A DNA stretch of 64,000 nt from Sulfuricella denitrificans (GTDB lineage: Bacteria; Pseudomonadota; Gammaproteobacteria; Burkholderiales; Sulfuricellaceae): contig NSJJ01000017.1 in assembly GCA_002632355.1 (NCBI GenBank), forward strand, positions 1 through 64,000, read 5' to 3'. Every line of letters starts with the position of its first letter. The first letter of the stretch is position 1. The notes under the pieces are model-generated. The model saw only the letters and a list, made by a program, of their open reading frames with translations, did not search any database and was not told the origin of the DNA. Made by a program: the position numbers and the translations under genes. Of the stretch, positions 18,288-29,612 are shown one piece after another.

Positions 18288-18962
18288 ATGCTGCAGACAA
18301 CGCCTGGGAAACGCAGGGTATCCATCATTGATGACCATCCGATCGTGCGCCAGGGAATTTCCCAGCTCATCGACCAGGAAGAGGATCTGGTCACCTGCTG
18401 TCAGGCTGGAAGCGCACAGGAGGCCCTGGAAATGATGGCTTCCTGCGACCCTGATGTCATGCTGATCGATATTTCCCTGGACGGCATCTCTGGCATCGAA
18501 CTGATCAAACTGCTGAGACAACGCCATATCAAGGCGCCGGTATTGATTATTTCCATGCATGACGAATCGCTTTACGCCGAACGCGCGCTGCGTTCCGGCG
18601 CAAGGGGCTATGTCATGAAACAGGAAGCCACCGAAAAGGTCCTGACGGCAATCCGGCAGGTTCTGCGCGGTGAAATCTATCTCAGTGAGCGTATGCAAAA
18701 CAAAATTCTGCAACGGATCATCAATGGCGAGGAAGGCGGGCTTTCTGCAATTGATCTGTTGAGCGATCGCGAACTTGAAGTTTTCCGCCTTATTGGTCAT
18801 GGCTACTCAACCAGCGATATCGGCCGCGAACTGAAGCGCAGTGTTAAAACTGTCGAAACCCACCGCGCCCATCTCAAGGACAAACTGGGCCTTAAAAACG
18901 CCGCCGAATTGACCCACTTTGCCGTGCAATGGATTGAGCAGGAAAAATCGAACCAGCTTTGA
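18288..18962 (+). CDS. NarL/FixJ (LuxR-HTH) response regulator
   Basis: SIIDDHPIVRQG...; LSDRELEVFRLIGHGYSTSDIGRELKRSVKTVETHRAHLKDKL. Confidence 0.93.
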   Translation: MLQTTPGKRRVSIIDDHPIVRQGISQLIDQEEDLVTCCQAGSAQEALEMMASCDPDVMLIDISLDGISGIELIKLLRQRHIKAPVLIISMHDESLYAERALRSGARGYVMKQEATEKVLTAIRQVLRGEIYLSERMQNKILQRIINGEEGGLSAIDLLSDRELEVFRLIGHGYSTSDIGRELKRSVKTVETHRAHLKDKLGLKNAAELTHFAVQWIEQEKSNQL

Positions 18963-19275
18963 TTTTGGCATTTTAAAATGCTCAGCTTTCATATTGATTT
19001 AAATGCTCCTTCTGCATTTTCCCTGACGGCTGGATGGTGACTGGATATTTTCTCATCGCATGGAAGCCAAGAACTTCATAACATATGATTTTTGCGGATT
19101 TTTTGGAGAAAAAATTGAGTTTTCTCATGTTTTGAAAAGCCTTCTTCATTTTTCCGGTTTTTTTTCATATACTGAATCGGGCAAGTCACATACTCAACAA
19201 TAAGTGTTGCTGATTCGGATGTGCTTCCATACTTGTTCCGGAAAATGAAAAAACAAAAATAATGATTACCGTATC

Positions 19276-20481
19276 GTGCAGACAGCACTGAATCTCATCC
19301 AGGAATTGATAACCTGGTTAAAAATCGGCCGACTTTCCGAGCTGGCCTCAAGCCGTCACCACACCCCTTATTTAACACGCCATCGGCTAGCAGCCATTGT
19401 CACCCGTATCCGACTCGCCGCAGCTGCTTTTTCTGTTCTTACCTTAATTTGGATCATGCTGGACGCGGCTACGCTGGAGCGAACCCAGTGGGTCACCCTG
19501 GCTATATTCCGGGTCGGAGCGGTCATGCTCTTTATCATGCTGGCAATGGCACCGGACAAGGACAGGAACCGCAGAACAGTTCTTTCCCTGCTGGGATCCA
19601 TGCTGGCTGCGCCCATGATCATTTACGGAGTATTCCAGCTTGAGGCCGGGGGCAGCACATTAGCTGGACTGACAGCCATAAATGCACGCCTTTATGATGC
19701 ACTGCCGTTTATCGTACTGGCCGGTTTAAGCATCTTCCCCTTGGTGGCAAGCGAAGGGCTTATGTTTGCCTTACCAATCGCTGCGACTGTGGCAGCAGTC
19801 CAGATGACGCGGACAAGCCCGGACATCGTTAATCTGTTTTCCACCCTGTGGGTATTGATGCTATCCCTGGGCGTTTATCTTCTTGCCTGTTCAATTCAGC
19901 TTCACTACATGATGGCCTTGCTCCGACGGGCCAGTCTCGATCCATTAACCGGCGCCCTGACCAGGAGTAGCGGAATTGAAGTGCTGGATTTTCATTTTCG
20001 CCTGGCTTGCGATCAGGAAACACCTCTGGCTATTGTCTTTCTCGACCTTGACAACTTCAAATTGATAAATGACGGTTTCGGACATGAAGCCGGCGACCAG
20101 GCATTGCGTGACGTTGCCATCGCGCTGAACAAACTGATGCGGCAGGCAGACGTTGTCATTCGCTGGGGAGGCGAAGAATTTGTACTTATTCTCATAAATA
20201 CCCCCATTGAAGGTGTTCGAATTGTCATGACCCGCATACTCGAAGAATGGCTAGGAAAACGTCCGGACGGCGCACCGCTTACTGCAAGCATCGGTGTGGC
20301 CGAACGTCAGATGGACGCTGTCACGGACTGGTCGAGTCTTATTTACCTCGCGGACGAACGAATGTATCAGGCAAAAACGCATGGAAAGGCATGCTGCGTA
20401 CTGGGAGACGGCAACATCATGAGATCAGCGGAATCCCTTAATACAGCCTTACTAAATGACAAAAACAATGGTTTGATTTAA
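19276..20481 (+). CDS. Membrane GGDEF diguanylate cyclase
   Basis: LDPLTGALTRSSG; RWGGEEFVLIL; multiple hydrophobic helices N-terminal. Confidence 0.9.
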   Translation: MQTALNLIQELITWLKIGRLSELASSRHHTPYLTRHRLAAIVTRIRLAAAAFSVLTLIWIMLDAATLERTQWVTLAIFRVGAVMLFIMLAMAPDKDRNRRTVLSLLGSMLAAPMIIYGVFQLEAGGSTLAGLTAINARLYDALPFIVLAGLSIFPLVASEGLMFALPIAATVAAVQMTRTSPDIVNLFSTLWVLMLSLGVYLLACSIQLHYMMALLRRASLDPLTGALTRSSGIEVLDFHFRLACDQETPLAIVFLDLDNFKLINDGFGHEAGDQALRDVAIALNKLMRQADVVIRWGGEEFVLILINTPIEGVRIVMTRILEEWLGKRPDGAPLTASIGVAERQMDAVTDWSSLIYLADERMYQAKTHGKACCVLGDGNIMRSAESLNTALLNDKNNGLI

Positions 20482-20766
20482 TAGCCAATGCAGGGTTTAC
20501 AGTGTGGCCATGCGCAAAAACAATCCATGTGTCGAGGGCAAACAGATTTAGCCATCGTTACAGGAATTTGGTAACCAAGCGTGCTAATTTCCACCGCACG
20601 GTAGAAGCAGGAACAAATGGAATATCCGGGACCGAGTCAATGTTGACCGGCGCATTAGTCATAAAAATCGGAATATCGGCGACAGCCATAATGTCTATAA
20701 AAAGCCAAATATTGCAGAATTTCTGCACAGGCGAGAAGTAAAATTAATTAACAGGATGAGGACAGC

Positions 20767-21285
20767 ATGAATAATAAAGTCACGCCAACCCATAAGGAAA
20801 GGTCATTACACGATGACGATTTTATTGTCTCAAAAACCGATCTGAAGGGCCGCATTTTGTATGGCAACCGCATATTTATTGAATTGTCCGGTTATAGCGA
20901 GCACGAATTGCTGAATTCACAGCACAACGTCGTGCGCCACCCTGATATTCCACGCGGAATTTTTCAGCTGATGTGGAATATGCTAAGCAAAAAAAAGGAA
21001 ATGTTCGCCTATCTCAAAAACATGAGCAAGGACGGCGGATTCTATTGGACGTTTGGCCATGTCACCCCTTCCTATGATGATCGTGGCAACGTGACCGGCT
21101 ATTACTCCGTACGGCGCAAGCCGAAAGCGGAGGCCATCTCGGTGATCACCGACCTGTACCGGGCAATGCTTGAGCAGGAGCGCAAAGCCGGAGCACAGGA
21201 TGCTCCCAACGCATCCCTGAATTATTTAAACCAATTTCTGGAACAACGGGGGGAGAGCTATGAAGAATTTATCCTTAGCCTTTAA
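20767..21285 (+). CDS. PAS-domain protein (Aer N-terminal-like / CetB-like)
   Basis: [46 protein letters not shown]: Aer-type PAS. Confidence 0.85.
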   Translation: MNNKVTPTHKERSLHDDDFIVSKTDLKGRILYGNRIFIELSGYSEHELLNSQHNVVRHPDIPRGIFQLMWNMLSKKKEMFAYLKNMSKDGGFYWTFGHVTPSYDDRGNVTGYYSVRRKPKAEAISVITDLYRAMLEQERKAGAQDAPNASLNYLNQFLEQRGESYEEFILSL

Positions 21286-22717
21286 AATACGGGCGACTGC
21301 CCACATCTACAATTTTCTGCTTGCCAGCGTGGTTCTGCTGGTATTCATCCGCTACGGCTTCGACCCTTTCTTCCTCACCTTTCTGGTAATCGGGGTGGGC
21401 TACGCGATATTCGTCCAGATCGGGACCACAAGCCTGCTCGCGCCACTCCAAAAAATATCAAAAATTGTCAAGGAAGTCAGCGAGGGCCATTTTGAACACC
21501 GTGTCACCAATATCCGAACGATGGACGAACTGGGAACGCTTTCATGGCAAATCAACGATGCTCTCGACCAGATCGAAGCCTATTTCAGCGAAGTGGAGAC
21601 GGCTTTCAAATATGCCAGTGAAGGAAAATTTTACCGCAAAGCCCAGCCACAGGGCCTGCATGGCATGTTTGCTGTCGCAATGAAACACGTTAATAGCTCG
21701 CTGGATTCGATGGCGCAAAATACAAAACACATGGCCAAGAACGAGTTGTATTCTGAGGTTCAGCACCTGAATACCAGCCAGTTGATCAAAAACCTCAAAC
21801 TCATCCAGGCCGATTTAGTCAACATCTCTGGAGAAATGGAAAGTGTCAAGACGATCTCGGGAGAAACAGTCACCGAAGCAAACAGCAGCAAGGAATCCGT
21901 CCATAACATTGTTTCATCCCTGAATCAGATCAACGAGATGATCAATAACGCCAATCGATCCGTCACCGAACTCAATAATAGCAGTGCCGAAATCGCCAAG
22001 GTCGTCAGCATCATTACTACCATCGCAGACCAAACCAACCTGCTCGCCCTTAACGCCGCCATTGAAGCCGCGCGCGCTGGCGAACAGGGACGCGGCTTTG
22101 CGGTAGTGGCGGATGAAGTCAGGAAACTGGCTGAAAACACCAAACTTGCTACCGGCGATATTGCGGGAAGACTGGACACGTTTTACCAGAATGTGAACAG
22201 TATGCAGCAGGATTCCGAAACCATGAAGAAAGTCGCCAATTCGTCGAAGAGTGTAGTCGCCGACTTCGAGGACAAATTCCAGCGCATGGAAACTTCGGCT
22301 CAAACCTCGCTGCTAAAAATCAGTCACGCCCATGACCTGAGTTTCGCCTCGCTGATCAAGGTTGATCACCTCATTTTCAAGCAAAATGGCTACATGGCCC
22401 TCGCAAATGGAAGCGAATCGCCTGAAGGCAAAGCGGTGCAGGTGGACCATCACAATTGCCGGCTTGGCAAATGGTACGACAGCGGGGCAGGCTTCACGCT
22501 GTTCAGCCATGTGCCTTCGTTCAAGAACATGCCCACTCCACACTCTCTTGTACACGCCAAGGTGCAGGAAGCGTTAAGTCATTGTGCCAACAGCGACTGG
22601 GAGCGCAACCGTGATACCCATGCAAAAATGATCGCCGCTTTCAGCGCAGCAGAAACAGCAAGTGACAACGTTTTGAAAACCATTGATGAAATCGTGCGGG
22701 AAAAACATATGAACTGA
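21260..22717 (+). CDS. Methyl-accepting chemotaxis protein with TM, HAMP, signalling domain and C-terminal CZB zinc-binding domain
   Basis: [52 protein letters not shown]...[11 protein letters not shown]. Confidence 0.92.
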   Translation: MKNLSLAFKIRATAHIYNFLLASVVLLVFIRYGFDPFFLTFLVIGVGYAIFVQIGTTSLLAPLQKISKIVKEVSEGHFEHRVTNIRTMDELGTLSWQINDALDQIEAYFSEVETAFKYASEGKFYRKAQPQGLHGMFAVAMKHVNSSLDSMAQNTKHMAKNELYSEVQHLNTSQLIKNLKLIQADLVNISGEMESVKTISGETVTEANSSKESVHNIVSSLNQINEMINNANRSVTELNNSSAEIAKVVSIITTIADQTNLLALNAAIEAARAGEQGRGFAVVADEVRKLAENTKLATGDIAGRLDTFYQNVNSMQQDSETMKKVANSSKSVVADFEDKFQRMETSAQTSLLKISHAHDLSFASLIKVDHLIFKQNGYMALANGSESPEGKAVQVDHHNCRLGKWYDSGAGFTLFSHVPSFKNMPTPHSLVHAKVQEALSHCANSDWERNRDTHAKMIAAFSAAETASDNVLKTIDEIVREKHMN

Positions 22718-22903
22718 CTGTACGCGGTTGGGGGATCTCTGCCATGTTTCATAGTTGAAACGGATTACATCTAATCATTGTTGGCTGACTTTAAATTGAA
22801 TCTCCAGCCTCAAAACCGAATAATCCCTTCTTTGATATCAGGGAAAACCCTAGCATAAAACGGGCTTCGCCCTGATTCTTGTGGCGCAAACATTCCCATA
22901 CCA

Positions 22904-24325
22904 TTGGTAGTCTTCAATTGGTTACCTATGATATACAGGAAAATTGCACAATTTCTGGGATTTTATTCGCCAAGCGATATCCCCTTCCAGGCGAGTTTAT
23001 CCTCTGGTGGCGAGATGGCATCCGGACTGGAAAGCGATATATTGACGCTTCCCACTGCATACAAGACATTTCCATACCTTCTTTCACAAGACACTTCCGA
23101 AAATATCTGCAAGCATCCTGAACTTGTCCGGCTTGAACCTATCCACAAGCGAGATAGACAGGAAATTATTGGCCATGAACTGTTCCTGAACAACTCCAGC
23201 GAGCTTCTGGGTGACGACCCCAGCCCCTTGCAGTGCAAAATGCATGACGAACTTCTGCTAAGAAGCATTCTTGAATTCGATATCACGCGAATATTCGAAA
23301 AAAAGCCTATTTTCATTAGAATTGATTCCGCCACACTTGATCATTCCCTGCTACTGCAATTTTCGGGTGATAATGTAGTGCTTGCCTTCTGCCCAGACGT
23401 AAAGAATGCAGACAGCCAAGTGAAACTCTGCCGCGAGCTTAAATCATATGGTTTCCGCTTTTCACTGGATGATTTCATTTATTCGCCAGGCCTTTATCCA
23501 CTGCTGGGGCTGGTTGATTATCTTCGCTTTGACATCGGCAGCAGCAACATACCGAATGTAAACCAGCAACTTGAGATCATTCCTCGCCTAAGCGAAAAAA
23601 CCCTGATTGCAAAAAACGTGAACGCATCTGAATTCCATACCGATATTTTTCTTCATCCGTTTCGTTATTATCAGAGTAACAGCCATGATTGCTCAGATAG
23701 CCCGAGCAGCCGCAATCGGGCAAAAATCATCATCCTTATGAATATGTTAAATAATTGTGCCGAAACGGGTGATCTCGAACATGCGTTGAAGCAGTATGGT
23801 GCTATCGCTTTTCGTATCCTGCGTTATTTCAACGCGCCTGCCAATGGCTTGCGGCAAGAAGCGCATTCCATAGCCGAAGTAATGTCCAAGTATGGGCCTG
23901 GCAGCCTTTATCGCTGGCTGTGCCTGTTACTATTCAGCCAGGAAACGGAACAAAGCTATCATGACCGCACTTTGCTGGAAAATGCTTTGCTGCGTGGTCG
24001 CCTGGTGGAACTCTTCGGACAGTTCAAGCTGCCTCCGGAGGTGAAAGCCGATTTGTTTGTTACCGGTATGCTTTCCTTTCTCAGCCATCTTTTCAAAATG
24101 CCGCTGGAGAAGGCGCTTAGCTACTTTGCCCTGGGTTCCTCTATTACTGAAGCACTTCTGAATCAGAACGGCCCCTACTCCTCCTTTCTCAAGCTGGCTC
24201 TCGCCTGCGAAAACCATGATCAGGCGGGGATAGAATGCCAGGCAAAAATAGCCGGGATCAGCGTTGAACAAGCCAATACTGCATATATCAAGGCGGTGGT
24301 ATGGGTGAACGAAATCGAGAATTAG
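22904..24325 (+). CDS. Degenerate EAL-HDOD domain signalling protein
   Basis: RFSLDDFIYSPGLYPLLGLVDYLRFDIG; C-terminal HDOD IAFRILRYFNAPANGLRQEAHSIAEVM. Confidence 0.8.
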   Translation: MVVFNWLPMIYRKIAQFLGFYSPSDIPFQASLSSGGEMASGLESDILTLPTAYKTFPYLLSQDTSENICKHPELVRLEPIHKRDRQEIIGHELFLNNSSELLGDDPSPLQCKMHDELLLRSILEFDITRIFEKKPIFIRIDSATLDHSLLLQFSGDNVVLAFCPDVKNADSQVKLCRELKSYGFRFSLDDFIYSPGLYPLLGLVDYLRFDIGSSNIPNVNQQLEIIPRLSEKTLIAKNVNASEFHTDIFLHPFRYYQSNSHDCSDSPSSRNRAKIIILMNMLNNCAETGDLEHALKQYGAIAFRILRYFNAPANGLRQEAHSIAEVMSKYGPGSLYRWLCLLLFSQETEQSYHDRTLLENALLRGRLVELFGQFKLPPEVKADLFVTGMLSFLSHLFKMPLEKALSYFALGSSITEALLNQNGPYSSFLKLALACENHDQAGIECQAKIAGISVEQANTAYIKAVVWVNEIEN

Positions 24326-24331
24326 ATCCAG

Positions 24332-25642
24332 ATGAACTCACTGCCAACCAATTCAGACCTCAAAACCCAAACTGCCTTGACTAGCCATACTCCGTTCGTG
24401 ATGGACACGTGCGAAACACAGGAGATTTTCCTGGCCCACCAACCCATCATGGACACGAATCAGAATACCGTCGCGTATGAATTACTGTTTCGTTCCGGCA
24501 ATTTTGGCGTAAGCGGCGTAACCGATGACATGGCCGCCAGTGCTGCAGTCATCCTCAATACTTTCAGCCATTTCGGCGCAGAGAAGGTTATTGGCCAGCA
24601 CCTCGGCTTCATCAATATCAATACCGAACTGCTGATGAGCGACATGCTTGAACTGCTGCCGCACGATCAGATTGTGCTTGAACTGCTGGAAAGTGTTGCG
24701 CCCAGTTCGGACGTCATCCAGCGATGCTACGAACTCAGAGACATGGGTTTCAGGCTGGCACTGGACGATTTTGTCTATTCCCCGGCTTTCGAGCCGCTCC
24801 TGGATCTGGTGGACTACGTCAAGATCGACCTGCTCGCGACCTCATTGGAACGCCTGCCCGCCGTCATCGACCGGCTTAGGCACAGGCCACTGAAATTGAT
24901 TGCGGAAAAACTGGAAAGCGTCGAACAGTTCAAACTGTGCAGCAGCCTTGGCTTCACGCTTTTCCAGGGTTATTACTTTGCCCGCCCGGCGATAATCAGC
25001 GGCAAAAAGGCAGATCCAGCCAGAATGGTACTGCTGCGACTGCTTGGACAGATTCTGGGCGACGACGAAAATCACGAAATCGAGAAAACTTTCAAGCTGC
25101 AACCCGGCTTGAGTTTCAATTTGCTGCGACTGGTCAATTCCGTAGCAATGGGTCTGAGGAACCCGGTCAGCAGTCTCAATCAGGCACTGGTTGTGCTGGG
25201 CCGGCGCCAGTTGCAGCGCTGGATACAACTTTTGATTTACACCGTGGGCAATGCAAGCAGTCAAAACAGCCCACTGCTAAAGCTTGCCGCCAAACGAGGC
25301 AAACTGATGGAACTGCTCGCAATTGAGCAGCGACCCGGCCGCAGTGATTACCATGAACGCGCATTCATGGTTGGCATGCTTTCCCTGCTGGACGTCCTGT
25401 TCGAAATCCCCATGCAGGATATCCTGTCCCAATTAAGTCTTAACGACGAGGTTCGGGAGGCACTACTGGATAACATTGGACCGCTGGGACAATTACTCAG
25501 CCTGTCAAAAGCGCTGGAACTGGCTGATTTTGAAGTCGCTACAATCATTATGGTTCAGGCCGGCATTCCTCCGGCCAGGCTGACCGAGGCCAATTTGCAA
25601 GCGTTCTGCTGGGTAGGCGACCTTGAAAGAGAAAACGACTAG
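24332..25642 (+). CDS. EAL-HDOD (YuxH-type) signalling protein
   Basis: LAHQPIMDTNQNTVAYELLFRSG; RLALDDFVYSPAFEPLLDLVDYVKIDL; HDOD SFNLLRLVNSVAMGLRNPVSSLNQALVVLG. Confidence 0.9.
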   Translation: MNSLPTNSDLKTQTALTSHTPFVMDTCETQEIFLAHQPIMDTNQNTVAYELLFRSGNFGVSGVTDDMAASAAVILNTFSHFGAEKVIGQHLGFININTELLMSDMLELLPHDQIVLELLESVAPSSDVIQRCYELRDMGFRLALDDFVYSPAFEPLLDLVDYVKIDLLATSLERLPAVIDRLRHRPLKLIAEKLESVEQFKLCSSLGFTLFQGYYFARPAIISGKKADPARMVLLRLLGQILGDDENHEIEKTFKLQPGLSFNLLRLVNSVAMGLRNPVSSLNQALVVLGRRQLQRWIQLLIYTVGNASSQNSPLLKLAAKRGKLMELLAIEQRPGRSDYHERAFMVGMLSLLDVLFEIPMQDILSQLSLNDEVREALLDNIGPLGQLLSLSKALELADFEVATIIMVQAGIPPARLTEANLQAFCWVGDLEREND

Positions 25643-25645
25643 TGC

Positions 25646-26602
25646 CTAGCCGCTTCCTTCCGGTAAATATTTCTGCGGGTCCACCGGTTTGCCCATGCGC
25701 CGGATCTCGAAATGCAGTTTCACCTGATCCGCATCGCTGTCTCCCATCTCGGCGATACGCTGCCCTTTAGTCACGGTCTGCCCTTCCCTCACCAGAATCT
25801 GGCTGTTATGGGCATAGGCGCTGAGAAAAGTCTTGTTGTGCTTGATAATCACCAGCTTGCCGTAACCTCTTAACCCACTGCCACTGTATACCACCTTGCC
25901 GGGTGCTGAGGCCATGACGGGCTGTCCGGCCTTGCCCGATATATCCAGTCCCTTGAGGCTGGCACCTTCATTGAAAGAAGCAATAATCTTGCCTTTTGTC
26001 GGCCAGGACCAGGCCAGATCCTCATCATCAGTGCTGGCTGGCTGGACAGGCTTATTCCCTTCGTTTCCCGGCGGTATCGATTTGGCTTTTTCTTCGGGCA
26101 CGGGCTGTTTGGCAGTCGCGGCCTCTGGCTTGGGCGCCACAGGAATCACGGGAGCGGGAGCGGTTTCAGCTTCAGCCGAGTAGGCGATTTTCACTGCCTT
26201 GGGCTGCGTCTTGAGTATTCCTTCCCTTGCTTCAGCCTGTGTGCTCTGCGGTTTCAAGACAGAGGTCACCACCCCGCTCTCCTGTGGCGCCAGCGCTTGT
26301 GTCTGTTGCGTCTGAGTCTGGGGATTCACGCGCAACTGCTGTCCAATGCGGATGACATACGGAGCTGAAATCCCATTCAGTTCCGCCAGTTCCTTGTAGT
26401 CATAGCCATATTCCAGGGCGATCGCATAAAGCGTATCCCCTTTCTGAACCGTGTGTGTTTGTGGACGCCAGTCGCCATCTCGTGATTTGGCTACGCTCTT
26501 TCCAGCCTGTGCGCGCTCCTGAATCGGTGCATAGTGCGGCGCAGAGCCACAACCGTTCAGCCACAAGGCCAGAAGCGGCAACAACAAGACCAGCTGATAC
26601 AT
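25646..26602 (-). CDS. nlpD: NlpD-type lipoprotein: LysM + LytM/M23 peptidase
   Basis: lipobox LNGCGS; HTVQKGDTLYAIALEYGYDYKELAELNGI; GYGKLVIIKHNKTFLSAYAHNSQILVREGQTVTKGQRIAEMG. Confidence 0.93.
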   Translation of the reverse strand: MYQLVLLLPLLALWLNGCGSAPHYAPIQERAQAGKSVAKSRDGDWRPQTHTVQKGDTLYAIALEYGYDYKELAELNGISAPYVIRIGQQLRVNPQTQTQQTQALAPQESGVVTSVLKPQSTQAEAREGILKTQPKAVKIAYSAEAETAPAPVIPVAPKPEAATAKQPVPEEKAKSIPPGNEGNKPVQPASTDDEDLAWSWPTKGKIIASFNEGASLKGLDISGKAGQPVMASAPGKVVYSGSGLRGYGKLVIIKHNKTFLSAYAHNSQILVREGQTVTKGQRIAEMGDSDADQVKLHFEIRRMGKPVDPQKYLPEGSG

Positions 26603-27261
26603 CAGATGACCCCAGCCAGAAGCGGCACGAATTTCACCGCTTCGAGTACAGTTTCAACATATTCTTTCTGGGTACGTTCGATCAGGTGCAGTCGCTGCTG
26701 ATCACCGGAGCCAATCGGCATCACCAGCCGACCTCCGACATCCAGTTGCTTTAACAACGCAGAAGGGATATGCGTGGATGCAGCCGTCATGATGATGGCG
26801 TCAAAAGGTGCGGCTTCCGCGATGCCGATGCCGCCATCGGCATGACGTGCGCGCACATTGTTGCAGTGCGCTTCACGCAGGTTTTTGCGTGCCTTGGTCA
26901 GCAATGGCGCAATTCGCTCCACGGTAAAAACTTCACGCGCCAGCTTGGCCAGTACGGCCGACTGATAGCCGCAACCGGTTCCAATCTCCAGCACCTTGCC
27001 AAGGTCCTGACCATTTCTCAGGATTTCGGTCATGCGCGCCACGGTGTAAGGGTTGGAAATTGTCTGGCCGAAACCGATAGGCAGGGCAGTATCTTCATAT
27101 GCCCGGCTGGAAAGTGCATCCTCGATGAAAATGTGGCGCGGAATGGAGCCCATCACCGACAGCACGACTTCGTCCTTGATTCCCAGGCTACGCAGACGAT
27201 CCACCATGCGCATGCGCGTGCGCTGCGAGGTCATGCCGATACCGCTGATCCGGACATTCAT
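26602..27261 (-). CDS. pcm: Protein-L-isoaspartate O-methyltransferase
   Basis: [39 protein letters not shown]. Confidence 0.95.
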   Translation of the reverse strand: MNVRISGIGMTSQRTRMRMVDRLRSLGIKDEVVLSVMGSIPRHIFIEDALSSRAYEDTALPIGFGQTISNPYTVARMTEILRNGQDLGKVLEIGTGCGYQSAVLAKLAREVFTVERIAPLLTKARKNLREAHCNNVRARHADGGIGIAEAAPFDAIIMTAASTHIPSALLKQLDVGGRLVMPIGSGDQQRLHLIERTQKEYVETVLEAVKFVPLLAGVI

Positions 27262-28001
27262 GATGACAGCCAGCCTTTCAGGCTAGTCAATTGATTGTAA
27301 TGCGTCAGATCAATCTGCAGCGGCGTGACCGAAACCACATGACGTGTCACGGCCTCGAAATCCGTTCCCGGCCCGGCATCCTGTGCCAGACCGGCAGCAC
27401 CCACCCAATAAACGGTCTGGCCGCGCGGGTTTTCCGCCTTTACCACCGGCTCGGCCTTGTGGCGCTTGCCCAGACGGGTGACTTCGATGCCCTGCAGCGC
27501 CTCGTAGGGCACATCCGGAACGTTGACGTTGAGCAGTGTCGGCTGCGCCAGAGGCTCGCGCTGATAGCGTTCGACCATATCCTTCACCACACGGGCTGCG
27601 CTGGCAAAGTGGGCATGATGACTGCTCACCAGTGAAACCGCAATTGACGGAACTCCGAGCAGAAATCCTTCCGTTGCTGCAGCAACGGTGCCTGAATAGA
27701 TCGTGTCGTCACCCATGTTGGCGCCATGATTGATGCCGGAAATCACCATATCCGGCAGATGATCCAACATTCCGGTCACCGCCAGATGGACGCAATCGGT
27801 TGGCGTGCCGTTGACGTAATAGAACCCACTGCTGGCCTGACGCAGCATCAGGGGCCGATCCAGGGTCAACGAATTGCTCGCGCCACTGCGGTCGCGCTCG
27901 GGCGCCACCACAGTGATCTGCGCCACGGAAGAGAGCATCTCGGCCAGAACAGCCAGGCCGGGTGCAAAATAACCGTCGTCGTTGCTAAGCAGAATTCGCA
28001 T
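27258..28001 (-). CDS. surE: 5'/3'-nucleotidase SurE
   Basis: [33 protein letters not shown]. Confidence 0.96.
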   Translation of the reverse strand: MRILLSNDDGYFAPGLAVLAEMLSSVAQITVVAPERDRSGASNSLTLDRPLMLRQASSGFYYVNGTPTDCVHLAVTGMLDHLPDMVISGINHGANMGDDTIYSGTVAAATEGFLLGVPSIAVSLVSSHHAHFASAARVVKDMVERYQREPLAQPTLLNVNVPDVPYEALQGIEVTRLGKRHKAEPVVKAENPRGQTVYWVGAAGLAQDAGPGTDFEAVTRHVVSVTPLQIDLTHYNQLTSLKGWLSS

Positions 28002-28042
28002 TAATTGATTTCAGTCCTGATCATGACGGCACCAGGCCGATT

Positions 28043-29467
28043 TTATGAGCTTTCACCCGGCGTCGCAATGAAGCCGCCTGCCACACGCGCCAGTTGTTTC
28101 TTAAGGCGCGCAACCACCTCGTCCTTGCCGATCAAAGCCAGCACCGCATCGACAGAAGGCGTCTGCGCTTCGCCCGTCACCAGCACGCGCAGTGGCATCG
28201 CAATTTTGGGCAACTTGAGGCCATGCGCGGCAACCGTGGATTTCATCAGGTCGTGAATGGCTTCGCGAGTCCACTCGATGGCAGCAAATTTTTCCGCCAT
28301 CTCCGCCATGACCGGCAGGATGTCCTGAGGAACATGCTGCTCCAGCAAGGCAGGCTCGGCATCCAGGGCACGGTAGAAATACACGGCAGCATCGGCCAGC
28401 TCTTCCACCGTGCCGACCCGCTCCTTGAGCAGATCCGCCACGACTGCAAGGTCAGGCCCGCCTGCGGACGGGTCGCAGCAATCACGTTGAATAAAGGGTT
28501 TGGCCAGTTCGGCCAGGCGTTGTCCATCCACTTGCTTGAGGTATTGCTGGTTCAGCCACAGCAGTTTTTCGGGGTTGAATTTGGCTGCCGATTTCGAAAT
28601 GCTGCCGAGATCGAACCATTCAACGAACTGTGCCATGCTGAACACTTCCTCATCGCCCCTGGCCCAGCCCAGGCGCGCAAGATAATTCAGCAACGCTTCC
28701 GGGAGATAGCCGTCTTCCTGATACTGCATTACCGATACCGCGCCATGGCGCTTGGAAAGTCGCTCGCCGTCAGCACCCAGAATCATCGGCACATGAGCAT
28801 ACTGCGGCAGTGGCGCGCCCAGCGCCTTGAGGATATTGATCTGGCGCGGCGTGTTATTGAGATGGTCGTCACCCCGGATGACATGGGTGATCTGCATGTC
28901 CCAGTCGTCCACCACCACGCAGAAATTGTAGGTCGGCGTGCCGTCCGAACGGGCAATGATGAGGTCGTCAAGCTCGCTGTTGCCGACCACCACGCGACCC
29001 TTGACCAGGTCATCGATGACGACGGCCCCTTCGAGCGGGGTCTTGAAGCGCACCACGGGAGAAACGCCAGCCGGCGGGGTGGCATTCGAATCGCGCCAGC
29101 GCCGGTCATAGCGCGGTTTTTCCCCGCGCTTTTCCTGTTCTTCGCGCATGGCATCCAGCTCATCCTTGCTGGCGTAGCAGTAGTAGGCGTTGCCTTCATC
29201 CAGCAACTGCTGGATCACCTGCTTATAGCGATCCATGCGCTGCATCTGGTAGAACGGGCCTTCGTCGTAGTCCAGTCCCAGCCAGTCCATGCCATCCAGA
29301 ATGGCCTGGACCGATTCCGGCGTGGAACGTTCGAGGTCGGTGTCCTCGACACGCAGCACGAAAGTGCCTTTATGCAGGCGGGCATAAGCCCAGGAAAACA
29401 ATGCGGTGCGAGCGCCGCCGATATGAAGATAGCCAGTAGGGCTGGGAGCAAAACGGGTACGAACCAT
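28043..29467 (-). CDS. gltX: Glutamyl-tRNA synthetase
   Basis: [31 protein letters not shown]-type motif [12 protein letters not shown]. Confidence 0.96.
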   Translation of the reverse strand: MVRTRFAPSPTGYLHIGGARTALFSWAYARLHKGTFVLRVEDTDLERSTPESVQAILDGMDWLGLDYDEGPFYQMQRMDRYKQVIQQLLDEGNAYYCYASKDELDAMREEQEKRGEKPRYDRRWRDSNATPPAGVSPVVRFKTPLEGAVVIDDLVKGRVVVGNSELDDLIIARSDGTPTYNFCVVVDDWDMQITHVIRGDDHLNNTPRQINILKALGAPLPQYAHVPMILGADGERLSKRHGAVSVMQYQEDGYLPEALLNYLARLGWARGDEEVFSMAQFVEWFDLGSISKSAAKFNPEKLLWLNQQYLKQVDGQRLAELAKPFIQRDCCDPSAGGPDLAVVADLLKERVGTVEELADAAVYFYRALDAEPALLEQHVPQDILPVMAEMAEKFAAIEWTREAIHDLMKSTVAAHGLKLPKIAMPLRVLVTGEAQTPSVDAVLALIGKDEVVARLKKQLARVAGGFIATPGESS

Positions 29468-29612
29468 GATTACACAAAGCCGAAGAAAAGATTGGGCGGG
29501 CAGACCCCAAGCGCGGACACCCGCAAAAGCGCGTATTTTACGCGAAAAATCGTTTCTTTCGGATTAAACCATGAACTCGACCAGCCCTCCTCTCCCGATG
29601 AATGGCAAATAC

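Noticed and set aside
18963-19275. AT-rich intergenic stretch as a possible ncRNA
   Set aside because: No convincing stem-loop or conserved RNA motif could be identified by eye.
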